A stretch of DNA of 64,000 bases from MA-ANB-1 sp965216445 (GTDB lineage Bacteria; Actinomycetota; Acidimicrobiia; Spongiisociales; ZC4RG35): contig OZ244166.1 of the NCBI GenBank assembly GCA_965216445.1, positions 124,001 through 188,000 of the forward strand, in the 5' to 3' direction. Below, piece by piece: positions 34,862-43,460 of this stretch. The notes under the pieces were generated by a model, which made no database searches, had not been told where the DNA came from, and worked only from the letters and a program-made list of their open reading frames with translations. Each line of letters opens with the position of its first letter. Within the stretch, counting starts at the first letter, position 1. The translations under genes and the position numbers were made by a program.

Positions 34862-36331
34862 TCAATCCCATCGCTCGGCGACGATCTTTCGGTCTGTGTA
34901 AAACAGGACGGACTCTGCTCGGCCGTGTAGAGATCCGTATGCCGACTCCTTCAACCCACCGAGAGTTGCCCAGGATTGAGTGGCTGGAACACCAACGTTG
35001 ACGCCGATGTTCCCAACCGGGACTCGTGACTCAAACTCACGGCCCGCCGCACCGCTCTTTGTGAAAATTACCGCTGAGTGGCCGTACCTGCTGTTGTCAA
35101 TTAGGGAGATGCCCTCATCCAGGGTGCCGACGGGGACGATCGCGGCAACCGGTCCGAACACCTCTTCTTTGGCGATTTCCATGTCAGGCGTCACACCGTC
35201 GAGAATGGTGGGTCCGACAAAGGCTCCGTCGGGCCACTCCGGCACACTCGGGTCACGCCCGTCCAGCAGGAGAACGGCTCCATCGCTAACGGCTTTGCCG
35301 ATCATCCTCATGATCCGCTCCCGAGCCGTAGCGGAGATGACTGGCCCTAGATCGGACGATTCATCGAGACCATGACCAAGCTTCCAACGGGAAGCCCTTT
35401 CGACGAGAAGCTCTTTCATCGGTGCATAGGCTTCGCCGACCGGAACCAGCACTGCCCCGGCGAGGCACCTTTGACCCCCTGCACCAAAGAAGGCGCTCAT
35501 TGCCGCATCGGCAGCTTTCTCGAAGTCTGCGTCTGGCATCACGATGAAGTGATTCTTCGCGCCGGTAGCCGCTTGTCCTCGTTTGCCGAGGCTTGCGGCC
35601 TTGGCGTATAGCTCCGCACCCACCTTTGAAGATCCGACGAAAGAGAATCCCTGGGTGTCGGGATGCTCCAAAAGATGGTGAACAACGTCCCTCCCCCCGT
35701 GTACGAGGTTTATCACGCCTGGGGGGAACCCGCATTCGTCGATCAACTCGAAGATGCGTGTCTGGGTGATCGGAACTTGGGGACTCGGTTTGTTGACAAA
35801 TGTGCACCCTGCGGCGACGGCATATGGGTAGTACTCGAGCGGCACCATTGCGGGGAAGTTGAAGGAGGGAACCATGAAGAAGACTCCGCGCGGCACGTTT
35901 GTCACGCGAAGGTTGAGATTGGGTCCGATATTCTCCTGGTGGTATCCCCGAGTGGTAGTCGGAACCGCACAAGCCGCTTCGATCTCTTCAATGGCGCGGA
36001 GCATCTCACCCCGAGCCTCCCCGATCACCTTGCCCATCTCCTGGACCAGCGTTCTGGCCAGATCTTCTTTGTGCTCCTCCAACAACTGTTTGAGCCGGAA
36101 GAAGGGCCTCGTTCGCTTAACTACGGACGTGCCTTTCCAATCTTTGAATGCGCTTGCAGCCGCGGCGACTGCGCCATGAACGTCTTCTCTCGAGGACATC
36201 GGAACTTGGGCAATGACCTGGCCGGTGGCCGGATCCAGTACATCCTCATATTCCTTTGATTTCGACTCCGTCCATTTGCCGTTGACGTAGTTGCGAAGGC
36301 GGCCGTAGTCAGCTTTGGGCTCTTTTAGCAT
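34862..36331 (-). CDS. mmsA: Methylmalonate/malonate-semialdehyde dehydrogenase (CoA-acylating)
   Basis: 489 residues from the ATG at 36331; a further ATG at 36367 would overlap the previous gene. MmsA-type sequence is clear: MVPSFNFPAMVPLEYYPYAVAAG (split by position), NLVHGG, FVGSSKVGAELYAKAASLGKR and the catalytic Cys (C289) in GGQRCLAG. The enzyme oxidises malonate or methylmalonate semialdehyde to acetyl- or propionyl-CoA, losing CO2. It ends 4 bases before the aminotransferase, so the two are translated together. The pair fits the final steps of pyrimidine or valine-like catabolism. Specificity between the two semialdehydes is not decided by the sequence. Confidence 0.92.
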   Translation of the reverse strand: MLKEPKADYGRLRNYVNGKWTESKSKEYEDVLDPATGQVIAQVPMSSREDVHGAVAAAASAFKDWKGTSVVKRTRPFFRLKQLLEEHKEDLARTLVQEMGKVIGEARGEMLRAIEEIEAACAVPTTTRGYHQENIGPNLNLRVTNVPRGVFFMVPSFNFPAMVPLEYYPYAVAAGCTFVNKPSPQVPITQTRIFELIDECGFPPGVINLVHGGRDVVHHLLEHPDTQGFSFVGSSKVGAELYAKAASLGKRGQAATGAKNHFIVMPDADFEKAADAAMSAFFGAGGQRCLAGAVLVPVGEAYAPMKELLVERASRWKLGHGLDESSDLGPVISATARERIMRMIGKAVSDGAVLLLDGRDPSVPEWPDGAFVGPTILDGVTPDMEIAKEEVFGPVAAIVPVGTLDEGISLIDNSRYGHSAVIFTKSGAAGREFESRVPVGNIGVNVGVPATQSWATLGGLKESAYGSLHGRAESVLFYTDRKIVAERWD

Positions 36332-36341
36332 TTCAGCGGCC

Positions 36342-36914
36342 TCAAACGAGCCCGTCTTTGCCAACAATCTCCTCGGCTCTCAAGCCTCCAAGACGAAAGT
36401 TGGGCCGGCCCCTGCTTGCGCCCGCGATGATGACTAACACCTCGTCAGGCTCCGGTGCATCGGGAACCGAAACGGTAATCGTGTCATAGTTCGACCTGAC
36501 TTTGAGGGCGTCTTTGTGGGCGAGAGGTACGTCGATACTGGTCCCAGCGGCGCCACGCTTCCCGGTAGAGGAGATCCACGCCACACCGCCTCCAACTGCG
36601 ATCCGAACTCGGTCTGCCATCGCGCTAGTGAGGAAGGCGTGGCCGTGTTCTTCCTCCCCGTTCGTTCCGACCAGACTGGCCTTTCCATAACTCTGCACGG
36701 GCACGCCCATAGCTTCGACCAATAGTGAACCCATTTGGTCTCCTAGACCGACGCTGAAGTCGACGATCTTGCTCAGGTCCTCCGAGTATTGGTCGGCGTA
36801 TGGATTGTCCACCACCGCTGCGACCGCGACTTTCCGGTAGAGGGGGTCTACCTGCTTCCCTGCCTCGATGAACCCGTCTTCGATGATGGTTCTGATCTTC
36901 CGGATGGATGTCAC
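36342..36914 (-). CDS. DUF1185 (amino acid synthesis family) protein
   Basis: 190 residues matching the DUF1185 family, known from structure work on Bordetella and Ruegeria proteins but with no assigned reaction. Conserved parts are VAVAAVVDNPYAD, GDQMGSLLVEAM, the SYGKASLVGTNGEEEHGHAFL segment (split by position), GGGVAWISSTGKRGAAG, and a C-terminal IAGASRGRPNFRLGG. The conserved Glu-Glu-His-Gly and Gly-rich loops suggest ligand binding. It is the first gene of the leftward operon with MmsA and the aminotransferase. The divergent hydantoinase gene and a shared operator lie in front of it, linking it to ring-cleavage steps. Confidence 0.85.
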   Translation of the reverse strand: MTSIRKIRTIIEDGFIEAGKQVDPLYRKVAVAAVVDNPYADQYSEDLSKIVDFSVGLGDQMGSLLVEAMGVPVQSYGKASLVGTNGEEEHGHAFLTSAMADRVRIAVGGGVAWISSTGKRGAAGTSIDVPLAHKDALKVRSNYDTITVSVPDAPEPDEVLVIIAGASRGRPNFRLGGLRAEEIVGKDGLV

Positions 36915-36993
36915 TCGAATCTCCTTCTGTGGTGCCCAGTGGATGCGGGCAATGCCACTTTCAGTTGCTTGCTGACGAATCTACTCGCTAGGC

Positions 36994-37012
36994 TGTCTCT
37001 CTGTAAGAGACA
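36994..37012. promoter_or_regulatory. Palindromic operator TGTCTCT-N5-AGAGACA
   Basis: Perfect 7-bp inverted repeat with a 5-base spacer, in the 138-base gap between the divergent DUF1185 and hydantoinase genes. A site with the same layout occurs at 43409-43429. The likely binder is the GntR-type regulator at 50094 (inference). Confidence 0.7.
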
Positions 37013-37052
37013 ATAGTACGCAGCAAGTTGCTGGAGCAACGAGGAGGTAGGA

Positions 37053-38663
37053 ATGGCCGGCGAGATGCTTGACCTGAAGGTCGTCAACGGCACGGTCGTT
37101 TTGGGAGGCGGCCGCTACAAAGCTGGTGTTGGTGTCAAAGACGGGAAGGTGGCGATCCTCGCTCCAGACGAGTTCCTGCCCGATTCGAAAGAGGTCATTG
37201 ACGCCCGGGGCAACTACATACTGCCCGGAATCGTCGATTCCGAAGCCCATCCCGGTTGCTACGTGCCTTTTGAATATGACATGAAGTCCGAGTCCCGGGC
37301 GGCGGCTTGTGCAGGGGTAACCACTTGGGGGATTCAGGCGCCGACGACACGATTGGGCACCAAGCCTTTCCAAGAGGTAGTGAAACGGAGCGACGTCGTG
37401 TCGTTCAATGAGACCTTCCCGTCCGGCCGCGAAGTGATCAACGAGGTGAGCCACGTCGACGCCTATCTGACGTATATGCTCGAGACTGACGAGCACGCCC
37501 GAGAGATACCCCAGTACGCGGAAGAGCACGGAGTCACCTCTTACAAGCTCTATCTCCAGACCCGGGGCATGAAGGGGATGTCCGACGACGATGACACCAA
37601 CTGGCCTAGCCGCAGAGCCGGTCTTGGCGCCGGAATCGACGATGGCACCGTGTACCAGGTCATGGAGGAGGTGGGCCACCTTGGCTACCCCGGCATTGTC
37701 CACATCCATCCCGAAAACTGGGAAATCGGCAGGGTGTTCGAAGAACGGCTCCGTGACGCGGGCCGTACTGATTTCGGTTCGTGGACCGATCGCTCGCCAG
37801 ACTTCCTAGAAGCCCAGCACATCCGGGCATACGCCTATCTGGCGATGCAGACACCTGGGAACGTTCCCCTCTACCTGCAGCACTGCACGACAAAGCTCAG
37901 TTTCGAGGAGGTTGCCAAGGCCCGGGCCGAAGGCTTGGAGCTCTACGCCCAAACCGGACCGCCTTGGCTTTGGGCAGAGCCCGAGTACGGGTGGCGCATA
38001 AACGTCCCCCTCCGCCGACGAGATAATATCGAAGCGCTTTGGGTTGCACTCGCCGATGGCACCGTCGACGTCGTCGGCTCAGACCACGTCGTCGGATGGG
38101 AGCCGTCGTCCTACGAGGAGATGTACAACCCGGTCATATGGGACTGTCGCACTGGGTTCAGTCGGGTTGAGCTATTCCTCCCGGTCATGCTGTCTGAAGG
38201 TGTCAACGCCGGGCGCATCAGCTTGGAGCGGCTGGTCCAGGTCAGCTGTGAGAACCCGGCTAAGACGTCAGGTCTTTGGGGTCAAAAGGGATCCCTACTT
38301 CCCGGCTTCGACGCAGACATGGTGATCGTCGATGCAGGTCGAGAGGTAAAGGTCGGCAAGGAGCACATCAACACCAGGTCTGGCTGGTCGATCATGGAGG
38401 GACACAGTTTCACGGGTTGGCCCATCAAGACCATCATGCGTGGGAAGGTCACTGCAGAGTGGGCCGACGATTCACCAGGGATGAGGCCGGTTGGAGATCC
38501 AGTAGGTCAATACCTGCGCAGAAAACTCCGTCCCAAGCACGAGGTGATCAATGCCAACAGTCCCGCTCGTGTGGCTCCGACTGACCGCTGGCTAGCGAGC
38601 GACTTCGAGAAGCCGGGTTTCTCCCCGGACACCACGAAGTACACATCAGTCAGAGAGGGTTGA
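37053..38663 (+). CDS. Dihydropyrimidinase/hydantoinase-like cyclic amidohydrolase
   Basis: 536 residues, longer than usual (about 460-490). It has the amidohydrolase barrel with carbamylatable K165 (SYKLYL), H217/H219 (HIHPEN), H277 (LQHCTTK) and D344 (VGSDH). The first metal motif, normally HxH, reads E64-A-H66 (DSEAHPG), an unusual change. The C-terminal part (ENPAKTSGLWGQKGSLLPGFDADMVIVD, by position) is typical of D-hydantoinases. The reaction is expected to be opening of a cyclic amide. It begins the rightward operon with the isochorismatase-like gene after 1 base, next to the operator at 36994-37012. Substrate unknown. Confidence 0.85.
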   Translation: MAGEMLDLKVVNGTVVLGGGRYKAGVGVKDGKVAILAPDEFLPDSKEVIDARGNYILPGIVDSEAHPGCYVPFEYDMKSESRAAACAGVTTWGIQAPTTRLGTKPFQEVVKRSDVVSFNETFPSGREVINEVSHVDAYLTYMLETDEHAREIPQYAEEHGVTSYKLYLQTRGMKGMSDDDDTNWPSRRAGLGAGIDDGTVYQVMEEVGHLGYPGIVHIHPENWEIGRVFEERLRDAGRTDFGSWTDRSPDFLEAQHIRAYAYLAMQTPGNVPLYLQHCTTKLSFEEVAKARAEGLELYAQTGPPWLWAEPEYGWRINVPLRRRDNIEALWVALADGTVDVVGSDHVVGWEPSSYEEMYNPVIWDCRTGFSRVELFLPVMLSEGVNAGRISLERLVQVSCENPAKTSGLWGQKGSLLPGFDADMVIVDAGREVKVGKEHINTRSGWSIMEGHSFTGWPIKTIMRGKVTAEWADDSPGMRPVGDPVGQYLRRKLRPKHEVINANSPARVAPTDRWLASDFEKPGFSPDTTKYTSVREG

Positions 38664-38664
38664 G

Positions 38665-39414
38665 ATGGCAATCTGGGACGACGTTCTGACCGACACGGAC
38701 AAGGCGGTTTTCGAGGCGGCCGGCTGGGGCAAGAGAGCGGGCTATGGCCAACGGCCCGCGATCATGGTCATCGACGTCAACTACAACTTCTGCGGAGATC
38801 GGGCTGAGCCAATTCTGAGGTCCATTGAGCGGTGGCGGTACTCGTGCGGCGAGGTGGCGTGGACCACCGGGATCCCGGCGATACAGAAGATCCTCGAAGT
38901 CGCACGGCAGAAGAGACTGCCGATCATCTACACAACTAACCCGCGCCGGCCCGATGGTTTCGATCTCGGTGTGTGGTCGTATAAGTCCCACCGCGCCGAA
39001 GACGAAGTGGATGTGATGGGACACAAGGGGAACGATATTGTGGTTGAGGTTGCCCCTCACCCTGACGACCTCTTCATCGAAAAGCGGAAGCCGTCGGCTT
39101 TCTTCGGAACACCCTTGATGAGTCACCTCACAATGTTGGGTGCCGACTCTTTGATTCTCACTGGGACGACGACGAGCGGTTGCGTTCGGGCCACCGCTGT
39201 CGATGCCTTGAGCTACGACCTGCGAGTCACCATCCCACACGAAGGGGTGTTTGACCGCGGCGAGGTGTCGCACAAGATCGCCCTCTTCGATCTGCACATG
39301 AAGTACGTGGACGTGACCGACTCGAGCGACGTGCTGAGCTATCTGACCGGGCTCGATACGGGTTTGTTCGACGACGTCTATCCACCGGCGGCGAAGGCGG
39401 CCCGCTCCGAGTGA
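38665..39414 (+). CDS. Isochorismatase-family cysteine hydrolase (N-carbamoylsarcosine amidase-like)
   Basis: 249 residues. The catalytic triad of this family is visible as D37 (VIDVNYNF), K142 (EKRKPSAFFGT) and C173 (GTTTSGCVRAT), with the cis-peptide region GTTTSG. The extended C-terminus and the SHxIALFDLHMKYVDV segment resemble N-carbamoylsarcosine amidase and RutB-like enzymes, which remove carbamoyl groups as CO2 and ammonia. It starts 1 base after the hydantoinase stop. The natural pairing is hydantoinase opening a ring and this enzyme removing the carbamoyl group, giving a beta- or other amino acid. The gene is followed by the enamidase-like gene. Confidence 0.88.
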   Translation: MAIWDDVLTDTDKAVFEAAGWGKRAGYGQRPAIMVIDVNYNFCGDRAEPILRSIERWRYSCGEVAWTTGIPAIQKILEVARQKRLPIIYTTNPRRPDGFDLGVWSYKSHRAEDEVDVMGHKGNDIVVEVAPHPDDLFIEKRKPSAFFGTPLMSHLTMLGADSLILTGTTTSGCVRATAVDALSYDLRVTIPHEGVFDRGEVSHKIALFDLHMKYVDVTDSSDVLSYLTGLDTGLFDDVYPPAAKAARSE

Positions 39415-39480
39415 CCTCAGGAATCACCTCGATCGACCCCAATGCCCGACTGGTCCGGAAGAAGCCTGGGCGTCTCTGAT

Positions 39481-40665
39481 ATGAGCAGCACTGCCATTGT
39501 CAACATCGGGACCCTGATCAGTGGCGACCTGGCAACCCCGGTCCTCGATGCCGACTCTGTTCTCATTGAAGATGGCCGAATCTCAAAGATTGGCTTGGTG
39601 TCAGGTGGTGGCGCACAACGAGTGATCGACGTTGGCGGAGCGACGGTCGCGCCAGGCTTAATCGACTCGCACTGCCATGTTGTTCTCGGGGACTACACGC
39701 CCCGTCAGCAGACCGTCGGTTTCCTTGCCTCATATGTCCACGGTGGGATAACTCAGGTGATCTCGCCGGGTGAGATTCATGCTCCGGGGAGGCCCCGTGA
39801 CCGGGTTGGTGTCAAAGCTCTCGCGGTGGCTGCGGCACATTGGTGGAAGGACTACCGGCCAAACGGGATGAAAGTGAACGGAGGCTCGGTGGTCCTTGAG
39901 CCTGTGCTGACCGACCAGGACTTCGCGGAGATTGCCTCGCAGGGTGTGAAGCTCGCCAAGTTCGGCTTTGGGAGTTATGAGGATCCCGCAGATGGGCTCC
40001 CTCAGGTGAAAGGGGCTCAAGCAGCAGGGATAAAAGTTATGTGCCACTCCGGTGGCGCGTCCATCCCGGGGTCGAAACCGATCACCACCGACCATCTTAT
40101 GTTTCTCCAACCTGACGTATGCGGACACATCAATGGAGGACCTACTTCGCTCGATGGGCAAGGTGTTAAGGCAATCATCCAGGAAACCGACATGGTGCTC
40201 CAAGTCGTCCAGGCGGGCAATCTGCGCAGTTCGCTGGAGATAATCGAGTGGGTTCGCGAGTCGGGAGCGGAGTCCAGACTGATAATCGGCTCGGACACAC
40301 CGACCGGTACCGGCGTCATTCCGCTCGCGATGTTGAAGACGATGGCCGAGCTTTGCTCGCTCGGGGGCCTTGACCCTGCGATCGCCTGGGCATGGTCGAG
40401 TGGGGTAACTGCCGACGTCTATGAGCTTGAGTCCGGAAAGGTCGAACCTGGTCGGCCGGCCGACCTGGTTATCTGTGACACCCCTTGGGGTGGCCTGGCC
40501 GACGATGCGATAGGCGCCCTCCGGCGAGGAGACATACCTGGCATCAGCGCGGTTTTGATCGATGGAGAGATAAGGGCGCTACGCAGCAGGAACACGCCAG
40601 CATCGAAACGTGCTGTTCTGGTCGAACCAGAGATGGAAAACCCGCCGGGGTCAGGTCACGTGTGA
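39481..40665 (+). CDS. Enamidase-like amidohydrolase
   Basis: 394 residues from the ATG at 39481. It has amidohydrolase metal ligands HxH in DSHCHVVLGDY, the motif SPGEIHAPGRP characteristic of the enamidase subgroup, carbamylatable Lys in KLAKFGFGSYED, a later His in CHSGGASI and the catalytic Asp in GSDTPTGTG. Enamidase of Eubacterium barkeri hydrolyses a cyclic enamide (tetrahydro-6-oxonicotinate) in nicotinate fermentation. The resemblance suggests ring opening of a reduced lactam here. It is in the same operon as the hydantoinase and isochorismatase-like genes. The molybdenum hydroxylase at 60-63.7 kb is a possible but distant partner. Confidence 0.78.
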   Translation: MSSTAIVNIGTLISGDLATPVLDADSVLIEDGRISKIGLVSGGGAQRVIDVGGATVAPGLIDSHCHVVLGDYTPRQQTVGFLASYVHGGITQVISPGEIHAPGRPRDRVGVKALAVAAAHWWKDYRPNGMKVNGGSVVLEPVLTDQDFAEIASQGVKLAKFGFGSYEDPADGLPQVKGAQAAGIKVMCHSGGASIPGSKPITTDHLMFLQPDVCGHINGGPTSLDGQGVKAIIQETDMVLQVVQAGNLRSSLEIIEWVRESGAESRLIIGSDTPTGTGVIPLAMLKTMAELCSLGGLDPAIAWAWSSGVTADVYELESGKVEPGRPADLVICDTPWGGLADDAIGALRRGDIPGISAVLIDGEIRALRSRNTPASKRAVLVEPEMENPPGSGHV

Positions 40666-40687
40666 ATTCGAACAAAGGAAGGTACTT

Positions 40688-41293
40688 GTGAGCAAGATTG
40701 TCGAAGAAGTGATAGTTCCCGCCAAAGAGGGGCGTGGCGTATATGTGAAGAAAGGGCAACTTCTTGACATCGTCGATGTCGAAGGCCATCAGGTCGGAGA
40801 CATCGTCGCATGGTTTCGCAACGACCCGTCCGAGTACATGTCACCGACGCATACCGTGTCGTGTAACGCATCAATCGAGCTGAAGGCCGGATCACAGGTG
40901 TTCTCCAATCATCGAAACCCGGTATTCACCATCCAGCGTGACGACGTTGAAGAACACGACATCATTGTCCCCTGCTGTGACCACGAGCGTTACGAGCGGG
41001 ACTACGGACTAACCGATCATCCTCACTGTTTGGGCAATCTGGAGCAGGCCAGGGACCTGCTTGGCGAGGATCGGAAGATTCAGGGCGAGACGGCTTGGAA
41101 CGTGTTCATGCACAACCGGGTCGCAGACGACCTTTCCGTCGTCACCGATCGCGCAGCTCATGAAGCGGGTAGCACAATCACCTTGGAAGCACACGAAGAC
41201 CTCGTGGTTCTGCTCTCGTCGTGCCCGCAGGACTTAACTCCGTGCAACGACTTCAACCCAACACCGATGATGTTGAGGGTGCGCGATGCCTGA
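40688..41293 (+). CDS. DUF1989 (urea carboxylase-associated) protein
   Basis: 201 residues from the GTG at 40688, with AAAGGAAGG upstream. The DUF1989 family is recognised from VPAKEGRGVYVKKGQLLDIVDVEGHQVGDIVAW (by position), SPTHTVSCNASIELKAGSQVFSN and, near the end, SSCPQDLTPCNDFNPTP. Members are found beside urea carboxylase and allophanate hydrolase genes. They form a cupin-like metal-binding fold with a Cys/His cluster (CxH...CCDHE here), but their reaction is poorly defined. Its stop overlaps the start of the next gene by 8 bases. In this operon it may act on a urea-like or guanidino intermediate released from the ring. Confidence 0.85.
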   Translation: MSKIVEEVIVPAKEGRGVYVKKGQLLDIVDVEGHQVGDIVAWFRNDPSEYMSPTHTVSCNASIELKAGSQVFSNHRNPVFTIQRDDVEEHDIIVPCCDHERYERDYGLTDHPHCLGNLEQARDLLGEDRKIQGETAWNVFMHNRVADDLSVVTDRAAHEAGSTITLEAHEDLVVLLSSCPQDLTPCNDFNPTPMMLRVRDA

Positions 41294-42323
41294 AGCGGCG
41301 GAACAGCTACTTCCAGAGAATCGTCTCGCAGACTCTCAGAGAAAGATCAGACCGCCATTCGAGCTTGATCCCTCACTGTGCATCTATTCGCCGCAGGCGA
41401 ACAAGGACGCTCTTCAGCACCCGCTGGTTGCGGACTGGCTCGAGTTCGTCAGCAAGGAGTGGGAGCCGCCCGACACCGACGGCGAGCGTATTGCCCTTTT
41501 CGTCCCATGTACGAAATACAAGCCATACTGCACCAGCCGAGAACATCGGGCGATCAACGGCGCTCTGTTCGCGGCGGGATGGGAGCCCACCGAGCAATTG
41601 GACGTCCCTGACGGTCTTGAGGAAGCACTCGATCCTGGCGAGAGCCGTGAGCTGCTCAACATCGGCCCCCTACGCAAAGGCAAAGTCTGGCTTGACCGAA
41701 TCGTGATGTCCGAGCCCTTGGCTCTGGTGCCTTACCAGTACATCTACCACTGGCGCGGCAAGCAGAGCCCGGCCACGAGCTACGACGACCCCGGCCTGTT
41801 CGAAGCCAGGGGCACATCCGTGTCGCCGGAGCGCCCCGACTCTTCTGCGGTGCAAGTCAGCAAGGGCCGTTGGCGTTGGGGTCCGAAGGAGCGTGACGCT
41901 TTCGTCTATGTACATAACTACTTGGCGGACACGATCGCAGCGACGTTGCAAAGAGTCGCTCATCGCTATATCAAATTGGCTGCATGGGTCTCGCCGGGGT
42001 TGACGCATCGCAGCTTCCTAGCCGATTCAGAGTTCAGAAAAGTGGACGGCATCTCCGCCTCGAAAAGGGGGTCTGATGGGACGCTGCTGCTCAGGGGTGC
42101 TCTCGACAGCTTTGCTGGTGAGGTCACGATCTTGCCAACACACGAGCAGCTGGAAATCGCTAAGGCGTTGCTGGCAAGACGACTAAGAGCTGAGGGGCGG
42201 AACTCAACAGAGGGTGCGTTGAGGGCGGTTTACGCTCGCGGTGACGGCAATGACACCCCCCTGGGCCTGCCGGAAGCCCTCGAGAACCTGACGAGCTGGC
42301 TTGATGACGCAGCTAAGCGCTGA
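41286..42323 (+). CDS. DUF5591-like protein (ArcS/tRNA-ribosyltransferase-associated domain)
   Basis: 345 residues. The central segment ALFVPCTKYKPYCTSREHRAIN (P74, C75, by position), followed later by VMSEPLALVPYQY, fits the PCxxxKPYxxSxxH...SEPLxxVP pattern of DUF5591. That domain is best known from archaeosine synthase and archaeal tRNA-guanine transglycosylase relatives. There is no transglycosylase or PUA domain here, so it is a stand-alone form, with a helical C-terminal extension. It overlaps the DUF1989 gene by 8 bases and is therefore co-translated. Its place among heterocycle genes is unexpected. Assignment rests on motif resemblance only. Confidence 0.55.
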   Translation: MPEAAEQLLPENRLADSQRKIRPPFELDPSLCIYSPQANKDALQHPLVADWLEFVSKEWEPPDTDGERIALFVPCTKYKPYCTSREHRAINGALFAAGWEPTEQLDVPDGLEEALDPGESRELLNIGPLRKGKVWLDRIVMSEPLALVPYQYIYHWRGKQSPATSYDDPGLFEARGTSVSPERPDSSAVQVSKGRWRWGPKERDAFVYVHNYLADTIAATLQRVAHRYIKLAAWVSPGLTHRSFLADSEFRKVDGISASKRGSDGTLLLRGALDSFAGEVTILPTHEQLEIAKALLARRLRAEGRNSTEGALRAVYARGDGNDTPLGLPEALENLTSWLDDAAKR

Positions 42324-43350
42324 CAAAGCTCTGCAGAACAGCGGGAACCGCGTGTTCGAGAGTCCCTGGTTCGTATCCACCTTCTTGAACGAAAACCGTT
42401 GGGATCGCCAATGATCGGATTCCACTTCCGATCTTGTGGTAGTCATCACCAGACAAGGCGAGTACACCATGAGCTTCGTGAGTGTCGACTCCCAGGGCCA
42501 CCACGAGACTCTCGGGCTTGTAGTCAGCGATTAACTCGAAAGAAGCTTCTAGGGCTCGCGAGTACGCATCCCACTTCGACCCCGTCGGAAGCGGGTGATT
42601 TCGGTTGAAGCCGAATCCTTCTCCCCCTCCCTTCTCGTCGTCGTGTCCCAGAAAGAACGGAAAATGCTCTCTGGTGTCGCCGTGTATTGAGATGGTGAGT
42701 ACATCGGCCCGCTCCCAGAAGATTGACTGGGTCCCGTTGCCATGATGTGTGTCCAAGTCGAGGATCGCCACTCTTTCGTTTCGATGTCGGAGTCGAACGG
42801 CAGCAACGGCGGCGTTGTTGATGTAGCAATACCCGCCGTAGGTTTCTCGAGCGGCATGGTGGCCGGGAGGACGGGTGATTGCATATGCATGTCCCTGTTC
42901 GAGACAAGTTGCCGCCGCCGAGCTTGCGCAAGCGGCACTGGCCGTCACCGCCTCCCAGGTGCCATGGAGGATCGGGTCCACGTCGTTGGAAAACACACCC
43001 AGCTCGGCCAGTACCGAGACCGGTTCCTTCCAGGGCGTGCCCGGGATGGGACGGATGTACGCGACTGCCTCTCCGTCGATGGGCGACCTGGTGATAGAGC
43101 GCCATCGGCTATGAGCGGTCTCGAGGAATCGAAGGTATCGCTCGGAGTGGATCTCGAGAAGGAGGGCTTTATCCAAGGGCTCGGGATTGGAGACAGTGAA
43201 ACTCTCTGCGTCAAGGGATCCAAGGATCCGGCTGGCGCGCTCCGCCGTTTCAGCGGGTGGGAGCAACTCCCCCCCGAACATGTGTTGCTCCTTCGGGTCA
43301 TGGAGCTCTTGGGCTTGGTCGTAGTAGACGATCATTCGTTTTCTCGGCAT
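42313..43350 (-). CDS. Acetylpolyamine amidohydrolase / HDAC-like deacylase
   Basis: 345 residues of the arginase/deacetylase fold. Class II deacetylase motifs are complete: RPPGHHA (H164, H165), GGYCYINNAAVAA, zinc ligands in LDLDTHHGNGT, and the later FVQEGGYEPG. The N-terminal HDPKEQHMF loop matches bacterial acetylpolyamine amidohydrolases, which cleave N-acetyl or N-formyl groups from polyamines and other amines. It is divergently placed from the ABC transporter with an operator between. Its 3' end overlaps the DUF5591 gene by 11 bases. It may deacylate an N-acyl amine made by ring opening. Confidence 0.9.
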   Translation of the reverse strand: MPRKRMIVYYDQAQELHDPKEQHMFGGELLPPAETAERASRILGSLDAESFTVSNPEPLDKALLLEIHSERYLRFLETAHSRWRSITRSPIDGEAVAYIRPIPGTPWKEPVSVLAELGVFSNDVDPILHGTWEAVTASAACASSAAATCLEQGHAYAITRPPGHHAARETYGGYCYINNAAVAAVRLRHRNERVAILDLDTHHGNGTQSIFWERADVLTISIHGDTREHFPFFLGHDDEKGGGEGFGFNRNHPLPTGSKWDAYSRALEASFELIADYKPESLVVALGVDTHEAHGVLALSGDDYHKIGSGIRSLAIPTVFVQEGGYEPGTLEHAVPAVLQSFVSA

Positions 43351-43408
43351 TCCTCGTTGTCGGGCGCTTTTGGTGCGGTGGGCGCGTGGTCTTCGGCAAT
43401 GGTACTAT

Positions 43409-43429
43409 CTGTCACTAACAGAGTGACAG
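43409..43429. promoter_or_regulatory. Palindromic operator CTGTCACT-N5-AGTGACAG
   Basis: Perfect 8-bp inverted repeat with a 5-base spacer, between the deacylase gene and the ABC transporter operon. It has the same layout as the site at 36994-37012 (consensus TGTCWCT-N5-AGWGACA). Confidence 0.75.
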
Positions 43430-43460
43430 GTTGCAGTTGGTATCAGCGCGAGGAGGGTGA

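Noticed and set aside
43351..43460. TPP riboswitch ahead of the NMT1-type transporter
   Set aside because: None of the conserved TPP riboswitch segments is present; the region holds only the palindromic operator and promoter space.
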